Below, piece by piece: positions 59,358-62,419 of a stretch of 62,419 nucleotides of DNA. The position numbers and the translations under genes were made by a program. The notes under the pieces are model-generated. The model did no database searches, was not told the origin of the DNA, and saw only the letters and a list, made by a program, of their open reading frames with translations. The DNA comes from Kribbella monticola (lineage in GTDB: Bacteria; Actinomycetota; Actinomycetes; Propionibacteriales; Kribbellaceae), in assembly GCF_003261635.1 (NCBI RefSeq), contig NZ_QFXK01000089.1, positions 1 to 62,419 of the forward strand. Reading direction: 5' to 3'. The first letter of the stretch is position 1; each line of letters opens with the position of its first letter.

Positions 59358-59834
59358 ATATGTCTTGTACGTCGTGAGGAACGGCTCCTCGGTGGCGACC
59401 GCCCGGAACAACCAGTCGCACTCCCGCTGGGCCGCCTCGATGACGTCCTGCGGGTAGCCGAACTGGACCTGGTGCTCGGCGAACTCGTCCGCGTCGTCGA
59501 CGTACACCGTCCCGTCCCGCTTCTTCACCACGTCGAGATCGAGATCGATCATGGTGAACTCGGTCTCGCCGAACGTCACCGGCGTGGTGACGTCGCAGTA
59601 GATCTCGGTCGAGCGCGGCTCGTCGTTGAAGATCGCTGTGAACCAGCGATCGCGCGGGAACAACTGCACGTGCGCCTGCGAGTGGAGCACCTCGGGCTCC
59701 TCGCCTCGCTGCGACACGGAGTTGGGCGGCACGCCGAGCCATACGCCGTACGAATCCTCACCGAGATACCGCATCACTTGATGCCAGTGCAGCCTCTGGT
59801 CATATTTGCGGTAGACCACCCGGACGTTGTGCAT
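59340..59834 (-). CDS. DUF402 family protein (nucleoside diphosphate phosphatase-like)
   Basis: The 164-residue protein belongs to DUF402, a beta-barrel family that includes FomD and Ntdp nucleoside phosphatases. The block of acidic metal ligands is visible in FTMIDLDLDVVKKRDGTVYVDDADEFAEH. The N terminus (VVYRKYDQRLHWHQVMRYLG) is typical. Its likely reaction is hydrolysis of nucleoside di- or triphosphates with Mg/Mn. The stop falls in a 21-bp tandem duplication. It is divergent from rfbB by 53 nt. Confidence 0.85.
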   Translation of the reverse strand: MHNVRVVYRKYDQRLHWHQVMRYLGEDSYGVWLGVPPNSVSQRGEEPEVLHSQAHVQLFPRDRWFTAIFNDEPRSTEIYCDVTTPVTFGETEFTMIDLDLDVVKKRDGTVYVDDADEFAEHQVQFGYPQDVIEAAQRECDWLFRAVATEEPFLTTYKTYLDKVR

Positions 59835-59887
59835 GGCGTCACCGTACCGGCGTGATCGGTCACCGGACGGCTCGCTATCCTGTGCCG

Positions 59888-60886
59888 ATGCGACGGATGC
59901 TCATCACCGGCGGCGCCGGGTTCATCGGCTCGAACTTCGTGCACGACACGGTGCGCCGTGACCCCGACACCGAGATCACGGTGCTGGACGCCCTGACGTA
60001 CGCCGGCAGCGAGAGCAACCTGGCGCCCGTGGCGGAGCAGGTCACCTTCGTGCACGGCGACATCTGCGACGCCGAACTGGTCGACAAGCTCGTCGCCGAA
60101 ACCGACGTCCTGGTGCACTTCGCGGCCGAGTCGCACGTCGACAACTCGCTGAACGACCCGTCGCCGTTCATCAAGAGCAACATCATCGGCACCTTCACGC
60201 TGCTGGAAGCCGTTCGCAAGCACGACAAGCGGATGCACCACATCTCCACCGACGAGGTCTTCGGCGACCTCCCGCTGGACTCGGTCGACCAGTTCACCGA
60301 GGAAACGGCGTACGACCCCTCCAGCCCGTACTCCGCCAGCAAGGCGAGCTCCGACATGCTGGTCCGCGCCTGGGCCCGCTCGTACGGCGTGGCCGCGACG
60401 CTCTCGAACTGCGCGAACAACTACGGCCCGTACCAGCACGTCGAGAAGCTGATCCCGCGGCAGATCACCAACGTCCTGATCGGCGACAAGCCCAAGCTCT
60501 ACGGCGCCGGCGAGAACGTCCGCGAATGGACCCACGTCGACGACCACAACGACGCCGTCCACCGCATCATCGCCGACGGCCGCCTCGGCGAGACCTACCT
60601 GATCGGCTCCGGCGACGAGCGCAGCAACAAGCAGATCATCGAGAAGATCCTCACCCTGATGGGCGAACCGTCCGACGCCTACGTCCACGTCAACGACCGC
60701 CCCGGCCACGACCTGCGCTACTCCAACAACTCCACCAAGATCCGCACCGAACTAGGCTGGACCCCCCACTACGCCGACTTCGACGCCGGCCTCTCCGCCA
60801 CCATCGACTGGTACAAATCCAACACCTCGTGGTGGGAACCCCAGAAGTCCGCGGCAGAAGCCAAATACAAACTCCTCGGCCGCTAG
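59888..60886 (+). CDS. rfbB: dTDP-glucose 4,6-dehydratase
   Basis: The 332-residue protein is an extended short-chain dehydrogenase with the NAD-binding GGAGFIGSNF near the N terminus, catalytic HISTDEVFGDLPL, and SSPYSASKASSD (YxxxK). These are RfbB/RmlB signatures; the enzyme makes dTDP-4-keto-6-deoxyglucose for rhamnose and other deoxysugars. The other rml genes are not in this window. The start is ATG 59888. Its stop is followed at once by the Imm33-like gene. Confidence 0.95.
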   Translation: MRRMLITGGAGFIGSNFVHDTVRRDPDTEITVLDALTYAGSESNLAPVAEQVTFVHGDICDAELVDKLVAETDVLVHFAAESHVDNSLNDPSPFIKSNIIGTFTLLEAVRKHDKRMHHISTDEVFGDLPLDSVDQFTEETAYDPSSPYSASKASSDMLVRAWARSYGVAATLSNCANNYGPYQHVEKLIPRQITNVLIGDKPKLYGAGENVREWTHVDDHNDAVHRIIADGRLGETYLIGSGDERSNKQIIEKILTLMGEPSDAYVHVNDRPGHDLRYSNNSTKIRTELGWTPHYADFDAGLSATIDWYKSNTSWWEPQKSAAEAKYKLLGR

Positions 60887-61225
60887 TTGATCACCCCGGA
60901 GCAGCAGGCAATCTGCGACCGCTTCGGCGTAATCCCGGCAGAAGCGCCCCCAGACCTCAAGCTAGGCATCACCACCGACATCGCCTCTGCCCTACCCCTC
61001 AACGGCCTACGCCACCCCCCGGACCGCGACATTACGGGCTGGTACATCTGGTCCGGCGAGACCTTCCCCGACGCGGCCGACGCCTTCGCTCCACTCCACA
61101 TCAGCCATCTCGCCACGCACTGCCCCGCGGTCATCCCGTACCTCGCCCTCCCACCTGGCTACCGCTTCCTCGTAACCCCAGGCCAGGAAGACATCTGGTA
61201 CGACCCGTCCCTCCTCATCACCTGA
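60887..61225 (+). CDS. Imm33 (DUF2185)-like immunity protein
   Basis: The 112-residue protein begins at TTG 60887 directly after the rfbB stop. The segment DITGWYIWSGE, SHLATHCPAVIPYLALPPGYR and EDIWYDPSLL matches the Imm33/DUF2185 immunity family of polymorphic toxins. No ribosome site is evident, so it may depend on translational coupling. The next gene is a truncated secreted RHS/LamG-type protein, whose toxin end is missing. Immunity genes usually lie downstream of their toxin, so pairing is uncertain. Confidence 0.65.
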   Translation: MITPEQQAICDRFGVIPAEAPPDLKLGITTDIASALPLNGLRHPPDRDITGWYIWSGETFPDAADAFAPLHISHLATHCPAVIPYLALPPGYRFLVTPGQEDIWYDPSLLIT

Positions 61226-61289
61226 TGCGGCAGTACGCGCCGGTGTGACCGCTGCCACCTCGCGGGCTATCGGTGGCGCGTTACAGGAG

Positions 61290-61305
61290 TTGCAACTAGC
61301 TGCAA
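61290..61305. promoter_or_regulatory. Palindrome upstream of RHS-like gene
   Basis: TTGCAACTAGCTGCAA is a 16-bp near-palindrome with perfect TTGCA/TGCAA arms, about 100 bp before the secreted gene. It is a likely operator. Confidence 0.4.
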
Positions 61306-61313
61306 TCTGTCGA

Positions 61314-61328
61314 ACTGTCGTTGACAGT
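61314..61328. promoter_or_regulatory. Second palindrome upstream of RHS-like gene
   Basis: ACTGTC-GTT-GACAGT is a perfect 6-bp inverted repeat. It contains a TTGACA hexamer (61321-61326), but no convincing -10 sits at the normal distance. Confidence 0.4.
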
Positions 61329-61399
61329 CTGTAGTCGCCTCGCTGACCATTAACAGCCGCCCGGCGTGAGGCACGGGCTGGATTGCCGGGGAGGGCATC

Positions 61400-62197
61400 G
61401 TGGCTCGTGGTGCGCGGGGATCAGTGCGGCCTGTCGCCGTTTTGGGAACTGTGGCGGCTTTGGTCGCCTCGGGTGGGATCGCGGTGATTCCCACGAGCGG
61501 GGCGCAAGCAGCGCCGATCAGGGTGATTCGCACCGAAGCGGATGCAGCGGCCAAAGCGGCGCAGACTGGCGAGGCGGTGGAGATTCCCGACCAGACCACC
61601 CCGACCACCCAGACCTTCGCAAACCCGGACGGTTCGCTGACTGCGAAGCTGTCGAACGCTCCAGTGCGGGTGCGCCGAGATGGCGCCTGGCGAGACATCG
61701 ACCCGACGCTGGAGTTCCGCGCCGACGGATCAGTAGGCCCCAAGGCGACGCTTTCCGATGTCAGCCTCTCGGGAGGCGGCGTGAGCGCGCTCGCCAAGGT
61801 GGGGCTGTCGAAGGGCTCATTGCAACTCAAGGCGCCATGGAACCTGCCTCGACCAACGCTCGATGGAGCCAAGGCGACGTATGCCGATGTCCAGCCTGGC
61901 GTCGACATCGTCGTCGAGGCCACGACAGAGGGCGTCAGCTACAACCTGGTCGTGAAGAGCCGCGAAGCCGCGACGAACCCGACTCTGCGTTCGATCCACT
62001 TCCCGGTCTCGGCTTCGGGGTTGTCGATTCGAGCAAACCGCCCCGGCGGTCCCGCATACGTCGACAAAGATGGCCGGCTGGCCGTGACAGCGGGAGATGG
62101 CGTCATGTGGGACTCGTCCCAGTCGGCGCCCCAGCAAAAGACGGCAACCTGTCAACGCCGGTCGAACTCTGACCCGTCTGGTCCGGGTGAATGCTGA
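61400..62197 (+). CDS. N-terminal fragment of secreted RHS/LamG-type polymorphic protein, cut by IS21 element
   Basis: The reading frame starts at GTG 61400 with a signal peptide (cleavage near AQAAP, about residue 38). It then has the lead-in domain typical of large secreted RHS or LamG proteins: RRDGAWRDIDPTLEF, ATYADVQPGVDIVVEATTEG, and GDGVMWDSSQ. At about 62149 the sequence switches to the end of an IS21-family element, and the frame runs out at 62197 in 16 foreign residues. The native protein would be more than a thousand residues longer. It is therefore a disrupted gene. Confidence 0.8.
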   Translation: MARGARGSVRPVAVLGTVAALVASGGIAVIPTSGAQAAPIRVIRTEADAAAKAAQTGEAVEIPDQTTPTTQTFANPDGSLTAKLSNAPVRVRRDGAWRDIDPTLEFRADGSVGPKATLSDVSLSGGGVSALAKVGLSKGSLQLKAPWNLPRPTLDGAKATYADVQPGVDIVVEATTEGVSYNLVVKSREAATNPTLRSIHFPVSASGLSIRANRPGGPAYVDKDGRLAVTAGDGVMWDSSQSAPQQKTATCQRRSNSDPSGPGEC

Positions 62198-62419
62198 CCC
62201 ACCCGGGTTGGTTGGTGGTTGTTAGTCGTTGGTTTTGGCGGCTGCGGGGACGCGGCCGAGGTCGCGGTCTTTGAGGCGGTAGCTGTCACCTTTCAGGGAG
62301 ACGACGTCGGCGTGGTGGACGAGCCGGTCGATCATCGCTGCTGCGACGACGTCGTCGCCGAAGACCTCGCCCCAGCGGCCGAAGGGTTTGTTGCTGGTGA
62401 CGATGAGGCTGGCGCGTTC
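62150..62419. mobile_element. IS21-family insertion sequence (partial, runs past window)
   Basis: The end is set at 62150 (TGTCAACGCC) by the break in the host gene and the IS21-type TG terminus. Repeated CTGACCC boxes at 62169-62175 and 62194-62200 fit the multiple terminal repeats of IS21 elements. The istB C terminus follows inward on the reverse strand. The other end, and any target duplication, lies outside. Confidence 0.85.
62222..62419 (-). CDS. istB: IstB-like ATPase, C-terminal part
   Basis: The reverse strand encodes 65 residues of an IS21 IstB helper ATPase: RASLIVTSNKPFGRWGEVF, then DDVVAAAMIDRLVHHADVV and LKGDSYRLKDRDLGRV. These are the conserved C-terminal blocks of IstB. The stop is TAA at 62224-62222. 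IstB assists the IstA transposase; the rest is beyond the window edge. The frame is open up to the edge, so the copy looks intact where visible. Confidence 0.93.
   Translation of the reverse strand, partial: ERASLIVTSNKPFGRWGEVFGDDVVAAAMIDRLVHHADVVSLKGDSYRLKDRDLGRVPAAAKTND

Noticed and set aside
59888..60886. Deoxysugar biosynthesis cluster around rfbB.
   Set aside because: No other rml genes or glycosyltransferases are adjacent.

Overview
The window is high-GC, densely packed actinobacterial DNA. Many genes overlap by 4 nt (ATGA/GTGA), and GTG and TTG starts are common. The block from about 27.2 to 39.6 kb (ferrochelatase, SuhB, DUF4193, DUF3093, dUTPase, DUF3710, OB-fold protein, DUF3159, two TrkA-type proteins, APC permease, TRAM RNA methyltransferase) follows the gene order of the Mycobacterium tuberculosis Rv2701c-Rv2689c region. 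A Propionibacteriales genome, perhaps Kribbella-like, is my best guess; that is inference. I see no rRNA, tRNA, CRISPR array or prophage.

Layout. 0-10.3 kb: a cut-off CxxC protein, a SAM methyltransferase, a DUF805 membrane protein, the TldD/TldE protease pair, an HrpB helicase with an in-frame repeat insertion, an ECF sigma factor with a membrane partner, a DUF1905-GNAT fusion and a secreted protein. 10.4-16.3 kb: a five-gene translationally coupled peptide/nickel-type ABC importer closed by a strong terminator. 16.3-20.9 kb: a HAD phosphatase beside an SbcD-like nuclease with altered metal ligands and an SMC-like ATPase. 20.9-27.1 kb: an aldo/keto reductase behind a MerR-type leaderless promoter, SigK/RskA with a SigK-like autoregulatory promoter, FdhD, a TRIC-type channel, a MerR regulator with its own leaderless promoter, and an MFS exporter.

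27.2-44.7 kb: the conserved block above, interrupted at 33.8-35.0 kb by an AbiEi/DUF559 gene bounded by two related inverted-repeat elements. It is followed by a 1369-residue, largely disordered repeat protein and an F420-type oxidoreductase. 44.7-51.3 kb: MFS transporter, aconitase, a second ECF sigma/membrane-protein pair and a HEAT-repeat protein. 51.4-57.5 kb: a secreted subtilase with PKD-like repeats next to a lipoprotein that looks like a free-standing subtilisin propeptide, then a HIT protein coupled to a cation/proton antiporter with a UBP zinc finger. 57.6-62.4 kb: a secreted alpha/beta hydrolase, a three-way-junction structured element, a DUF402 protein, RfbB, an Imm33-like protein, and a secreted RHS/LamG-type protein cut off by an IS21-family element that runs out of the window.

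Cross-cutting themes are three sigma/membrane-protein modules, two MerR-type 19-bp-spacer promoters that would give leaderless mRNAs, and in-frame minisatellites inside otherwise conserved genes (hrpB, dppD-like, ferrochelatase, the giant protein).
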